Source: Clostridia bacterium (GTDB lineage Bacteria; Bacillota; Clostridia; TANB77; CAG-465). From it: 58,019 nucleotides of DNA. Below, in pieces: positions 34,210 through 43,175 of this stretch (within the stretch, counting starts at the first letter, position 1; each line of letters begins with the position of its first letter). The DNA is taken from positions 1 to 58,019 of the forward strand of contig JAQUGQ010000009.1 of NCBI GenBank assembly GCA_028684095.1. The letters run 5' to 3'. Made by a program: the position numbers and the translations under genes. The notes beneath the pieces were generated by a model. That model did no database searches, had not been told where the DNA came from, and was given only the letters and a program-made list of their open reading frames with translations.

Positions 34210-35775
34210 TTACATCATTTTCTTAAGTCTTAATAAGAAACTTTTACATTCATTCATATTATCTTTTCCATATGTTTTACTTAAAAAAGTAATAAAACCA
34301 TCAATTTCATCTCTTATAAAAGACAGATTCAATTGTTCAAATTTTCTTAAAATTTTATGTGCAATTACATAATCTATTGCATCTATTTCAGTACCACCGC
34401 AAGCAATATATGCAGGTACAAATTCTTTTAGTTGCTTTACAATACGATTACCAAAAGCCATACGAAAATGTTCAATAACGTAATCATCCATTTTTGCTAG
34501 ATTATTCATATTTTCATCAGACACATTATATTTAGTATATGCCTCTGCAAACAAACTTTCTAAATATTTACTACTTAATTTTATAGAATCAGTAGGTGGT
34601 GGATCAAATTTTACACCCTTATCATTTATATCTATTGGCATTGCTCTATCATAAACTTTATCAGTTACCATGAATGTAGAATCATCATTATTGATAGTAC
34701 CGATATACCACATATTATCTGGTAATTTTAATTTACCATCAGGAAGTCTTTTTGGATCAGTAGGCCAAACACTTGGCACTAACTCTATTATCCATTCAGC
34801 TCTACTTGGCATTTCTAAAATTGATAACATTTCTGCAAAATAATACTCAACACGGGCTATATTCATCTCATCCAGTATTGTTATATATACTTGATCAATA
34901 TATGTTGCTTCATACATTTTTTTCAAAACTTCTGTTTCAGTAAATTTTTTGGTAAACTCATTAAAAAATCCAAACAACTCTGTTCTATCACGCCATGAAG
35001 GCTGAACAGAAGCAATTACCGCATCGTTTTTCATAAATTTTCCCCAAGCATAAGGTAGTGAAGTTTTTCCTGTTCCAGATATACCTTGTAATATAATAAG
35101 CCTATTAGAAGCAAAAGAAGCTAAAAACAACCTAATTATATCAATTTTATAATATAAACCTAAATGAAAAGCCGCAAAGTTTCTAAACCTTTCGCATATA
35201 TCTATTAATGATAAATCATCATTAGTAGGTTCAGGCACATATGTTTCCATATCCTTATCAATTTGTATAAGTTTAAAGAAACGGCTATCAGTTGTGATAT
35301 CTATTTCCTTTTGCTCATCAGTAGTATCTTCTTTTAATATTGGATTACCTTTTTCATCAAACTCAAAATTTTCATCAGAACTTTCACCTGGCTTTAAACC
35401 AAGCTGAGATACTTTCATTGCAAATAATTTTTCTTTTTCATGTGTTAATTTAAATACATCATCGTTTAATTTTCCTAATTCATCTAATAGACATTCTTGT
35501 TCTACTAGAGATTTTCTTACTCTTATATATTTTTTGAAAAGTAATGCAAATAGTAATATTGCTGAGCCAACAAGTACTATTATTAATATAGCAGCAATAA
35601 CAATAAATATCCATTGACCACCTTTAATATCATTTGAATATCTTCCAATGATATCATAATAGTCACCTATATTTAATATTTGCTTTACCCCATTAAAAAT
35701 CCCATTTAATATTTGACCTATCCCGCCAAAAAATTGTGACATAAAATCAAATAAAAATCTAACGTATAAATCCAT
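34210..35775 (-). CDS. Membrane-anchored McrB-like AAA+ ATPase
   Basis: 521 residues. A hydrophobic or amphipathic N terminus and one transmembrane helix (about 55-80) are followed by a coiled coil (84-120), a linker (120-190) and an AAA+ domain of the McrB/MoxR-like group. Walker A is GISGTGKTS (231-239), Walker B is ITILDEMNIAR (298-308), and the GTINNDDSTFMVTDKVYDRA segment (359-378) corresponds to the NTADRS-like signature of McrB relatives. Canonical McrB is soluble and drives an McrC nuclease on modified DNA; this one is tethered and lies between fibre genes. AAGGAGT precedes the ATG. NTP type (ATP or GTP) cannot be told by eye. Confidence 0.8.
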   Translation of the reverse strand: MDLYVRFLFDFMSQFFGGIGQILNGIFNGVKQILNIGDYYDIIGRYSNDIKGGQWIFIVIAAILIIVLVGSAILLFALLFKKYIRVRKSLVEQECLLDELGKLNDDVFKLTHEKEKLFAMKVSQLGLKPGESSDENFEFDEKGNPILKEDTTDEQKEIDITTDSRFFKLIQIDKDMETYVPEPTNDDLSLIDICERFRNFAAFHLGLYYKIDIIRLFLASFASNRLIILQGISGTGKTSLPYAWGKFMKNDAVIASVQPSWRDRTELFGFFNEFTKKFTETEVLKKMYEATYIDQVYITILDEMNIARVEYYFAEMLSILEMPSRAEWIIELVPSVWPTDPKRLPDGKLKLPDNMWYIGTINNDDSTFMVTDKVYDRAMPIDINDKGVKFDPPPTDSIKLSSKYLESLFAEAYTKYNVSDENMNNLAKMDDYVIEHFRMAFGNRIVKQLKEFVPAYIACGGTEIDAIDYVIAHKILRKFEQLNLSFIRDEIDGFITFLSKTYGKDNMNECKSFLLRLKKMM

Positions 35776-35821
35776 ATGTTGTACTCCTTAAATTGTATTA
35801 CTTTTCAAAATCTAATCTTTT

Positions 35822-36382
35822 TTAACTATTAGTTATATTATCATCTTGTTTGATTCTCACCATAATTAAAACAAAATTTACTAATTGAAATATGAATATC
35901 AGAAATAATGGTAATATAATGCAAACAAAGAAACCTATTTTTGATTTAAAGAAATCTAATAAGTATCCAGCTTTTGAAATTTTAATACCATCAAATTTAG
36001 AAACTATATCTCCTGGTGCTACTTCTTTTTCGTCAATCAATTCATTATTATCACCCTTAGTTACAAAAGATAATACCCCTTTATCATTTTTTGCTTCTTT
36101 AATTCTATGAGTTATTATTACTACTTTTTCTTTTTCAATTGAGAAAAATGAAATTACATCTCCCTCTTTTAAAGTTTTAACATCAGATTTCTCACTAATT
36201 ATTAAATCACCTGTATAAATAGCAGGCTCCATTGAAGCAGATTGTATGCTAAGTGGAATGTATCCAAAAAAATTAGATACTCCTTTTTCTTTTGTATTAA
36301 GAGATATTATTGTAATAGCAGCTGCTATTACAATGAATACCCATATTAATATGTTTAAGATAATCTTAAATTGTTTTTTCAT
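35822..36382 (-). CDS. sipW-like: SipW-type signal peptidase I (first copy)
   Basis: 186 residues with helices at both ends. The catalytic Ser is in QSASMEPAIYTGD, the His base is in IITHRIKEA, and TKGDNNELID carries the conserved Asp; Lys is absent from the dyad position. It belongs to the Ser-His SipW group. Its gene lies directly downstream of the major subunit gene, as sipW accompanies tasA in Bacillus (there in the order tapA-sipW-tasA). It differs in sequence from the second copy, so the two may have separate clients. Confidence 0.92.
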   Translation of the reverse strand: MKKQFKIILNILIWVFIVIAAAITIISLNTKEKGVSNFFGYIPLSIQSASMEPAIYTGDLIISEKSDVKTLKEGDVISFFSIEKEKVVIITHRIKEAKNDKGVLSFVTKGDNNELIDEKEVAPGDIVSKFDGIKISKAGYLLDFFKSKIGFFVCIILPLFLIFIFQLVNFVLIMVRIKQDDNITNS

Positions 36383-36434
36383 TTCTTCACCTCACGCGTA
36401 TATGTTATTATAATTGTTATTTATATAATTAAAA

Positions 36435-37457
36435 TTATGTATTGTTTTTTGATATTTTAATGTTAAATGTTATATCTGAACCAGATGCATTGTTTTCACA
36501 ATCAACATCTTGTCCTTCAATCCATGCATATACTCTAACTTTTGTAACTCCTGCATTTAATGATAAAATTTGTGTAAATGCAGTTGATCCAGCTACTCTT
36601 TGAACTGAAGGTGATACTGAAGGAGTTAAATTATTAAAATATAGTGCATCAACAGAATCTAATTGTACATCATTTAGTGCAGTTATTGGTGCTTTTACTC
36701 CATAATAACTTGCTATTGCTGGACCAGTAGTTGTTGTTGTAATACCATACACATCTAGTGCTGCTATTACACCAGCAGCTGTATGTACATCTGCATTAGG
36801 CTCCCAAAATATAACCTGTGTAGCTCCATCTAGTGCTTGTGCTGCTGCTGCTGTAGAACCAACTGCCACATTACCTTCATCTAAAAGAGCAAATCTTGCA
36901 GCATTTTTCAAACCTACATCTGTATCTTGAAAAATAACGTCTGCTCCTGGTGTTAAATATAATGTTTCTGCATCAGCAGATTGAATGAATAAATCAAATG
37001 CTATAAAATCTCCTGTAAGTCCAGCAACTCCTGATCCATCAGCAGCCTCTGTTGTTTTAGTTGCAGTTAAAATATTATAACCTTCTGTCTCATTTGATGT
37101 AACTGCCCCTTTATACATATTTAAAAATCCAGTAGCAGCATCAATAACTCCTCCAGAAGAAACTGGTACTAATGATGCTGGTACTTGATTTGTATGGCCT
37201 GTATAAGCTACATCTTGTATGTCAGCAGTTGTTAAACTTGCTTTCCAGTTTGTAGCATCCATAGAGATTTGAATACCATTAGATGCTGTAACGTTTACAT
37301 CCAATGAACCAAGTGTAACTGTTGCATTAGCTGTAAACCATGCATAAGTTGATGTTGTTAGCGATATTGCTGTAACTAATAGCGTTAATAAAGCTATTAC
37401 GATCGTACGTCTTGTTACTACTTCCTCTTTTTGTTTTTTAATTTTTATATCTTTCAT
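36435..37457 (-). CDS. Major TasA-like fibre subunit (candidate)
   Basis: 340 residues. The signal segment is a helix ending SLTTSTYAWFTANATVTLGS at about 30-50. The mature protein is Ala/Thr/Gly/Val-rich, poor in Lys, and its DNA is far richer in GC than the rest of the operon, as expected of a highly expressed structural protein. QISMDATNWKASL marks the first strands and VRVYAWIEGQDVDCENNASG the C-terminal WxEGxDxDC motif. These features make it the best candidate for the main polymer. AAAGGA precedes the ATG. Confidence 0.8.
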   Translation of the reverse strand: MKDIKIKKQKEEVVTRRTIVIALLTLLVTAISLTTSTYAWFTANATVTLGSLDVNVTASNGIQISMDATNWKASLTTADIQDVAYTGHTNQVPASLVPVSSGGVIDAATGFLNMYKGAVTSNETEGYNILTATKTTEAADGSGVAGLTGDFIAFDLFIQSADAETLYLTPGADVIFQDTDVGLKNAARFALLDEGNVAVGSTAAAAQALDGATQVIFWEPNADVHTAAGVIAALDVYGITTTTTGPAIASYYGVKAPITALNDVQLDSVDALYFNNLTPSVSPSVQRVAGSTAFTQILSLNAGVTKVRVYAWIEGQDVDCENNASGSDITFNIKISKNNT

Positions 37458-37535
37458 TTTTTTTAATTCCTTTCTTTTGTAAATTACATTTTTAGGCTTT
37501 TACCTTTAAATTAATAAATTAACACGGTTTGAATA

Positions 37536-38300
37536 TTATTCACTTCCTAATTCGTGAATAGTCATCTTAAGTTTCATCTCACCTCCTAAAATGTCATCTT
37601 TGCAATCGGGATCATCACCCTCCAGCCAAATAACTATCGTATATTTATCTATTTCTTCAGGTTCAAAATCTTTTCTTTCTTCTATCATAACCAAACGTTC
37701 TGATAAAAATTTAGTAGTGCCACTTTCTGGTTCCTTAGTTGTCTTACTCTCTTTTGCATATGTTGTTTTTACACCATTTTTGTATACAATAACTCTAATT
37801 GCTTCATCTACATTTTTAATCACTGATATTATTTCAATTATTGATTCATATTGTGCAGATTCAGTTCCAATGTTTTTCACAAAAAATGTGTAACCTATTG
37901 AGTATTTATCATTATGTGGTCCTTCATGTTCTTGAATATCTTGTGGTAGCCAACTTTCAGATATGTTATCCATATATTCCAAATTATCTGCTTTTAATAT
38001 CATAGATGTTTCATGAAAATCTTTATAATTTGATATTTCTATATTTTTTGTTGCATTTAAATTTGGATCTAGGGTTATTGTAAAATTTCCTGTTTCATTT
38101 ACTATATATACTATTCCATATATAAAGGATAAGAATGATAGTAATGCCAACACAAGAATTCCTAAAATTTTAGTAAATATGTTTCTTTTTCGTACTTGTT
38201 TTGCAGTAACCTTTGCATATAGCTTGCCTTTTTCAACTTTTTCAAATGTTCTTTTTACTGTGTTGACTACATCTGGCTTTATATCTTTTGTTTTTTTCAA
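37536..38300 (-). CDS. TasA-like minor subunit with a long N-terminal region
   Basis: 254 residues with a TTG start behind GGAGGGGG. A 40-residue basic cytosolic N terminus precedes one membrane helix (about 45-68); the usual AWF is replaced by NETGNFTITLDPN, so it may not be cleaved and could act as the membrane base of the fibre. The outer domain has GYTFFVKNIGTESAQYESII, like TasA edge strands, and ends in IVIWLEGDDPDCKDDILGGE, the shared motif. It lies just upstream of the major subunit gene. Confidence 0.72.
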   Translation of the reverse strand: MKKTKDIKPDVVNTVKRTFEKVEKGKLYAKVTAKQVRKRNIFTKILGILVLALLSFLSFIYGIVYIVNETGNFTITLDPNLNATKNIEISNYKDFHETSMILKADNLEYMDNISESWLPQDIQEHEGPHNDKYSIGYTFFVKNIGTESAQYESIIEIISVIKNVDEAIRVIVYKNGVKTTYAKESKTTKEPESGTTKFLSERLVMIEERKDFEPEEIDKYTIVIWLEGDDPDCKDDILGGEMKLKMTIHELGSE

Positions 38301-38318
38301 TGCCCCCTCCTCTTATAT

Positions 38319-39440
38319 TTAATGCTTAAGCAAGTAATTTTCACTTACGTATTCTGAAGATTCTAATGAATCTTCAAAAAAAGTTAAGTTGTTATTATTG
38401 CAAAAATCAATTGTATCATTGCTATTGTTTTTTAGTTGTTCGTTTAAAAACAAATAATCAACTGTATTCTTAAATAAATAAGTATTATGGTTTATTTTAT
38501 TCATATCATATATTGCTATTTTAAACCCTAATTTTTTTAAATTCTCGATTACTTCTTTGTTTTTTAGCGAAGATTTATAATCTATATTTAAGCATATTTT
38601 TATTTTAGCTTCGGGATTATTAAGTTTTTTTATAAGTTCCTCTAATAATTCTTCATTTTCGATAAAATCCTCAGGTAACTTTATAAAAAAAATAGGAAGT
38701 TTCTTTTCTATTAGTAATAATTTTATTATAAATATCGTGAGCATTTCTGCTATAATAATGGTAAAATCAAAATCTACTTTCTTTGCTATAATCTGTTCTT
38801 TAACTTCACTAGGTAAATATTTTTCCAAAGATTTCATTTTATAATTAAGCCTTACATTATAAAAATTGGGTTGTATTTCAGAAAAGCTTAAGTTAAATTT
38901 ATCATCTCTTATTCTATTAAAAAACTTTTTATCATCAGAAATATTTTCTTTTATTTTTTCTTCTAGTTCAAGTTGTACATTTTTTATTTGATTTTTAAAT
39001 TCATCATCATATATTTTTGTATTATTCTCTAAAATCTCATCAACTATGGTTGTATATCTAATTTTAGGATTTTCTAATATATTAGTTTTAGTATTAATAT
39101 CTAAAGAAAATAAAATAATTTTTGATATTAAAATTATATAGTCCTTGTTTTCATATATATCACTTACTACTTTATCGTTATCAATAAAATTTATTGTGTA
39201 GTTAATAATCTTTCTAAGTTTTAAATAAGTAATTTCATTATCGTGCAAAAACTTACTCACTTTATATGTGGTTTTTATATTATTTCCTACATCATCATCC
39301 ATATATTTTTCAACAATTTCTTGAAATATTTTAATATTCATGTATTTTTTATCTAAAGCGTTTTTCATTAGTATCTGTGCATATTCAGTAACATTATCTT
39401 TTTTTCTCTGATAATAAATATCAATAATATTATCATCCAT
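38319..39440 (-). CDS. Cytosolic protein with a degenerate EAL-like C-terminal half
   Basis: 373 residues from ATG 39440, which follows GGAGG by six bases; an earlier in-frame ATG overlaps no site. The N-terminal half is helical and unrecognised. The C-terminal half has the strand-helix order of an EAL domain: FIKLPEDFIENEELLEELIK, then ICLNIDYK, then VIENLKKLGFKIAIYDMNKI and DYLFLN, but the catalytic EAL and metal residues are not visible. It could be a c-di-GMP sensor or an inactive scaffold. It is the first gene of the fibre operon. The EAL link is my inference from pattern only. Confidence 0.45.
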   Translation of the reverse strand: MDDNIIDIYYQRKKDNVTEYAQILMKNALDKKYMNIKIFQEIVEKYMDDDVGNNIKTTYKVSKFLHDNEITYLKLRKIINYTINFIDNDKVVSDIYENKDYIILISKIILFSLDINTKTNILENPKIRYTTIVDEILENNTKIYDDEFKNQIKNVQLELEEKIKENISDDKKFFNRIRDDKFNLSFSEIQPNFYNVRLNYKMKSLEKYLPSEVKEQIIAKKVDFDFTIIIAEMLTIFIIKLLLIEKKLPIFFIKLPEDFIENEELLEELIKKLNNPEAKIKICLNIDYKSSLKNKEVIENLKKLGFKIAIYDMNKINHNTYLFKNTVDYLFLNEQLKNNSNDTIDFCNNNNLTFFEDSLESSEYVSENYLLKH

Positions 39441-39534
39441 GCAATACCTCCAACACATTTAGCCCATTAAAAATTCATATCCAAAATATATAAATATTAT
39501 ATATTTTTTCACTAAATATCTTAATTTCTTCAAT

Positions 39535-39563
39535 ATTATATATTAAAAGGTAAAATAAATCAA
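39535..39563 (-). promoter_or_regulatory. Promoter of the fibre operon
   Basis: Minus-strand TTGATT, 17-base spacer, TATAAT. The leader would be about 90 bases before the first ATG. No riboswitch-like structure is evident there. The rest of the 39441-39859 gap holds a hairpin AGACTG-N7-CAGTCT at 39754-39772 and the terminator at 39783; otherwise I see nothing. Confidence 0.7.
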
Positions 39564-39782
39564 GTGATTTTATACAAAATTCCTCATTTTATATTATTAA
39601 TTTACAATTTATGATATAAAACATAAGATATTTAACCGAATTGTAACATAAATGACATATTACGACAGTAAACCATGTAAATTAGTAAGGGTTTTTCAAT
39701 AAATTCAGCTGCAATTAATAAATGTTTTTAAAGTTATAATTCAAATAAAAAACAGACTGTAAACAGCAGTCTAAAATACAAA

Positions 39783-39832
39783 ATAACCTAGTCTAGCTCA
39801 CTATTTAAATGAGTAACAACTAGGTTGTTATT
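39783..39832 (-). terminator. Terminator of the zinc-uptake operon
   Basis: AATAACCTAGT pairs with ACTAGGTTGTTATT (one bulge) around an inner hairpin (CTCAC...GTGAG type). T-rich sequence follows on the minus strand, just past the last gene. Confidence 0.7.
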
Positions 39833-39859
39833 TTCAATAAAATTACCTAAACTATATGT

Positions 39860-40615
39860 TTAATATACATACTCATCTTTAGGTGCATCAATTATTTTAA
39901 CTTGTCCAACATTAAGATATGGTATTTTCTTGCCTTCAAATATTATTGTTTCTATTTTTGCAGTAATATTAACCCATTCCTCGTCTTTAAGCTGTGCATA
40001 ACCTGTGTATTTACATAGATATCCAAAAAGTTGTGCATCAGCTGTGCAGCAATTAATAGTTAATCTACCTGCCACAAAATTATTATTTGTAATACTATCA
40101 TCTCTATATACAAAACCATCAAAAGAAATTTCACTACCTATATAGCTATCCAGATTTTCTGATATATCAATTATTGTTTGAACATAATTAGAATCATCTA
40201 TTACAATCTTTTTAATTTTTATTCTTTCATCTTTTAATTCTACTTTATCTAGCTCATTTGTAATTTCAGTAGCTTTTTTAATATCATTACTTTCAATATT
40301 TTCTGTTGATGATTTCCCAACGTTAATACCTTTATTAGCTATTACAATTGCACTTAAATCTCCATTATTTACAAAAAATATTAATATTATTGGCAATATA
40401 TATATTATATCTGATTTAACAAATCTATTGCTAACAACTTTTTTATTAAATGTATCAGTTACAAAAAAAACTAATAGTATAATTCCACAAGTAATTATAT
40501 ATGGAATCATTCTAGGATGTACAAATTGTGATATAAGTCCAGAAAAGACAACAAAAAGCATTATTATAGCATAACTTAAAATCATTAATCTTTCAAACTG
40601 TTTTTTAAAATTCAA
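39860..40615 (-). CDS. TIGR03943-type (YcgQ-like) membrane protein
   Basis: 251 residues if it begins at TTG 40615, which follows GGGGGG by seven bases; an in-frame ATG upstream overlaps that site. Two or three N-terminal membrane helices are followed by an extracytoplasmic beta domain with the family signature RLTINCCTADAQLFGYLC and WVNITAKIE. This family is always encoded with a DUF318 permease and is associated with zinc or other metal homeostasis. It follows that permease here, in an operon with znuABC. Confidence 0.85.
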   Translation of the reverse strand: MNFKKQFERLMILSYAIIMLFVVFSGLISQFVHPRMIPYIITCGIILLVFFVTDTFNKKVVSNRFVKSDIIYILPIILIFFVNNGDLSAIVIANKGINVGKSSTENIESNDIKKATEITNELDKVELKDERIKIKKIVIDDSNYVQTIIDISENLDSYIGSEISFDGFVYRDDSITNNNFVAGRLTINCCTADAQLFGYLCKYTGYAQLKDEEWVNITAKIETIIFEGKKIPYLNVGQVKIIDAPKDEYVY

Positions 40616-40637
40616 TATATTTCCCCCCAACATAAAA

Positions 40638-41585
40638 TTATATACTTACTATTAATGAAACAATAAATATAAATATAAATATTAATGATATTAATTTAAT
40701 AACAAACTTTTTATTATAGTTACCTAATAACACTATAGTATTTTTAATATCAATCATAGGTCCAAGTAATAAAAAAGCTAAAATCGAATTATTTGAAAAA
40801 TGACTTGTAAATGTTTTTGCAACAAACGAATCAGAAGTTGAGCATAATGAAATTAAATATGCAAATAGCATTAAAATAACTACCGGAATAATTCCATTTC
40901 CATTAATACTAATTAATACTTCTCTAGGAATAAGTACTTGTGCACAGCTAGCTATCAAACATCCTATTATTAAATATTTAGTAATTTCAAAAAATTCATC
41001 TTTTGAATGTTCTATTATTCTTATTAATCTATTACCTATTCTATTTTTATTCGTTTGTGAAAGTTCATTATTATCAACTTGTCCACATTCACATGAACAT
41101 GAGTGTGTATGTATGTGTTTCTTTCTAAAAGTAACTTTTTCATTTAAAAATATTTCATTCTTTTTTGTAGTCATACTAATAATTAGTCCTATAACTATTG
41201 CAATAGCCATTCCCAAAAGAGATCTATATATTACCATACTAGGTATTGTTGCACCAAATGAATATATTGTTGCAATTATAACTATTGGATTAATTATTGG
41301 TGATGCGAGCATAAAAGTAACACCAACATTCAGTGGTATACCTTTTTTTATTAATCTTCTTGCTACAGGTATTACAGCACAGTCGCATACAGGTATCAAA
41401 CATCCCATTACAACTCCAACAAGAGCTCCTAAAATAGGATTTTTAGGCATTACTTTAGGGATAAAATCATCTGATACATATTCTTGTATAATAGCAGAAA
41501 TAATTACTCCTAGCATTATAAACGGAAAAGCTTCTAAAATAATTGAAATAAATATTATAGATATATCTTGTATATATTGAATCAT
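40638..41585 (-). CDS. DUF318-type (YcgR-like) permease
   Basis: 315 residues, about eight membrane helices. The motif GCLIPVCDCAVIPVARRLIK followed by KGIPLNVGVTFMLASPIINP identifies the family related to ArsP. A cytosolic loop carries KKHIHTHSCSCECGQ, a dense His/Cys stretch that would bind zinc. The second half has LCSTSDSFVA. It is probably the transport partner of the TIGR03943 protein. AGGAG precedes the ATG. Distinct from the arsP of the ars cluster, which lacks the His loop. Confidence 0.85.
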   Translation of the reverse strand: MIQYIQDISIIFISIILEAFPFIMLGVIISAIIQEYVSDDFIPKVMPKNPILGALVGVVMGCLIPVCDCAVIPVARRLIKKGIPLNVGVTFMLASPIINPIVIIATIYSFGATIPSMVIYRSLLGMAIAIVIGLIISMTTKKNEIFLNEKVTFRKKHIHTHSCSCECGQVDNNELSQTNKNRIGNRLIRIIEHSKDEFFEITKYLIIGCLIASCAQVLIPREVLISINGNGIIPVVILMLFAYLISLCSTSDSFVAKTFTSHFSNNSILAFLLLGPMIDIKNTIVLLGNYNKKFVIKLISLIFIFIFIVSLIVSI

Positions 41586-41587
41586 AT

Positions 41588-42424
41588 TTATCTCCTACCT
41601 TTTATTATTAATGTTACAAAATATATTATAGAAGCTACAATTACAATTGTAGGTCCTGTAGCAATTCCGTTATAGTATGATAATATAAGTCCAGATATTC
41701 CGGATATAGTTGAAAAACATATTGCAAACACAGTATATTGTCTAATGTTTTTCGAAATATTTTTACTAGCTGCTGCTGGTAATATTAGTAAAGAATTAAT
41801 TATTAATATTCCAACCCATTTTATTGATATCATAACTAAAATTGCAATTATAATTATAAATAGATTTTCAACTAACTTAACTTTAACATCTTTACTTTTA
41901 GCTAACGTATTATCAATACTAATTAATAATAACTTATTTGAAAAAAATATCCAAAATAGTACTATTAATATAAATACAACTATTAAATTTATTAACTCTG
42001 CTTGATTTATACTAAGTATATCACCAATCAAGTAATTTGAATATTTACTAAAATTACCCCCTTGTGAAAGTAATGCTAATCCTATTGCTATTGAAGTAGA
42101 TGAAAAAACACTAATAATTGTATCATTAGATGAATTGTCATTTCCCTTTATTCTATTTATTGCATACGCAAATAAAATTCCAAAAGCTATCATTGCTATT
42201 AATGGATCTTTTAATCCAATAACAACACCAATTGCGATTCCTGTTAAAGCAGAGTGTCCCAATGCATCAGAAAAGAAAGCCATTTTATTATTTACTATCA
42301 TAGTACCAACTAATCCAAAAAGTGGAGCTATAATAAGTATAGCTAAAAATGCATTTTTCATAAATGTATAATCTGACCAAGAAAACGGGAAAATATATTC
42401 CATAATGTTATATATTGCTTCCAA
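41588..42424 (-). CDS. znuB: Zinc/manganese ABC transporter permease
   Basis: 278 residues with eight or nine membrane helices, of the ZnuB/AdcB/TroC family. Family segments KMAFFSDALGHSALTGIAIG and GILIINSLLILPAA are clear. TTG start behind GGGGGG. It works with the ATPase and binding protein encoded directly upstream; zinc rather than manganese is inferred from the adjacent Zur-like regulator. Confidence 0.9.
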   Translation of the reverse strand: MEAIYNIMEYIFPFSWSDYTFMKNAFLAILIIAPLFGLVGTMIVNNKMAFFSDALGHSALTGIAIGVVIGLKDPLIAMIAFGILFAYAINRIKGNDNSSNDTIISVFSSTSIAIGLALLSQGGNFSKYSNYLIGDILSINQAELINLIVVFILIVLFWIFFSNKLLLISIDNTLAKSKDVKVKLVENLFIIIIAILVMISIKWVGILIINSLLILPAAASKNISKNIRQYTVFAICFSTISGISGLILSYYNGIATGPTIVIVASIIYFVTLIIKGRR

Positions 42425-42425
42425 A

Positions 42426-43174
42426 TTATTCCCCCCCTATTTGAATATTATCGCCAAAATATTCTTTAAATTTTTCATTAGAAAAGACTTTACTTGGAGA
42501 ACCTTCACACACAATTGTTTTATCTATCATAATAACTCTATCAGCATATTTTGCGACAAAATTGAAATCATGAGATACAAGAATTATAGCTATATCCATT
42601 TTTTTCTTTAAATCATCAATTAACCTATAAAATATTTCCATACCGTTATTATCAATACCAGAAATCGGTTCATCTAATATTAAAAGTTCAGGATTAGAAA
42701 TAGTAGCAAATGCTAACAAAACTCGCTGAAGTTCTCCTCCAGATAAATCACCTAATTTTTTATCAATCAACATATCTGCTCCAAAGTTTTTTAAATGACC
42801 CTTTACTATATCATATGTTGTTTGTGATCTAAATAGAAATATAGATTTGTTTGTAACACTAGATGCAAAAAAGTCATACACACTCGTAGGATTATTTCTA
42901 TCTATATTTAATTTTTGAGGAACATATCCTATCCTTAATTTATTAATTTTATTATTATTCTTATCAATAAATACTATTTCTCCCTTATGCTTTATTTCAC
43001 CAATTAAAGCTTTTAATAGTGTAGTCTTACCAGCTCCATTTGGTCCAATTATAATGTTTAAATGACCACAGTGAATATGTATATTAATATCTTTGATTAT
43101 ATCAGTTTTACCGTATTTTTACACTAATATTATTTATCTTTGTGCAACAATGACCACATGCATTTTTTACATCC
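42426..43174 (-). pseudogene. znuC: Zinc ABC transporter ATP-binding protein, interrupted by one extra A
   Basis: The frame starts at ATG 43174 behind AGGAGG and reads MDVKNACGHCCTKINNISVK. It then meets an A5 run at 43117-43121; with A4 it continues YGKTDIIKDINIHIHCGHLN and IIIGPNGAGKTTLLKALIG (Walker A). The continuous 3' part from 42881 holds LSGGELQRVLLAFA (signature), LLILDEPISGIDNN (Walker B) and SHDF. All ATPase motifs are intact, so only the one-base shift breaks the gene. In a functional operon this looks more like a sequencing indel than decay. The CGHCC start may bind metal. Confidence 0.8.
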
Positions 43175-43175
43175 A

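Noticed and set aside
33066-35775. Conventional type IV restriction system
   Set aside because: The pair resembles McrB/McrC in part, but no nuclease residues, no DNA-binding domain and a membrane helix are seen, and it is embedded in a fibre operon.
38319-39458. Start at ATG 39458 for the first fibre-operon gene
   Set aside because: The GGAGG site lies inside the extra codons and points to ATG 39440.
40638-41585. Second ArsP arsenic permease
   Set aside because: It is related to ArsP but has a His/Cys loop and a TIGR03943 partner in a znu operon, so a zinc-linked role fits better.
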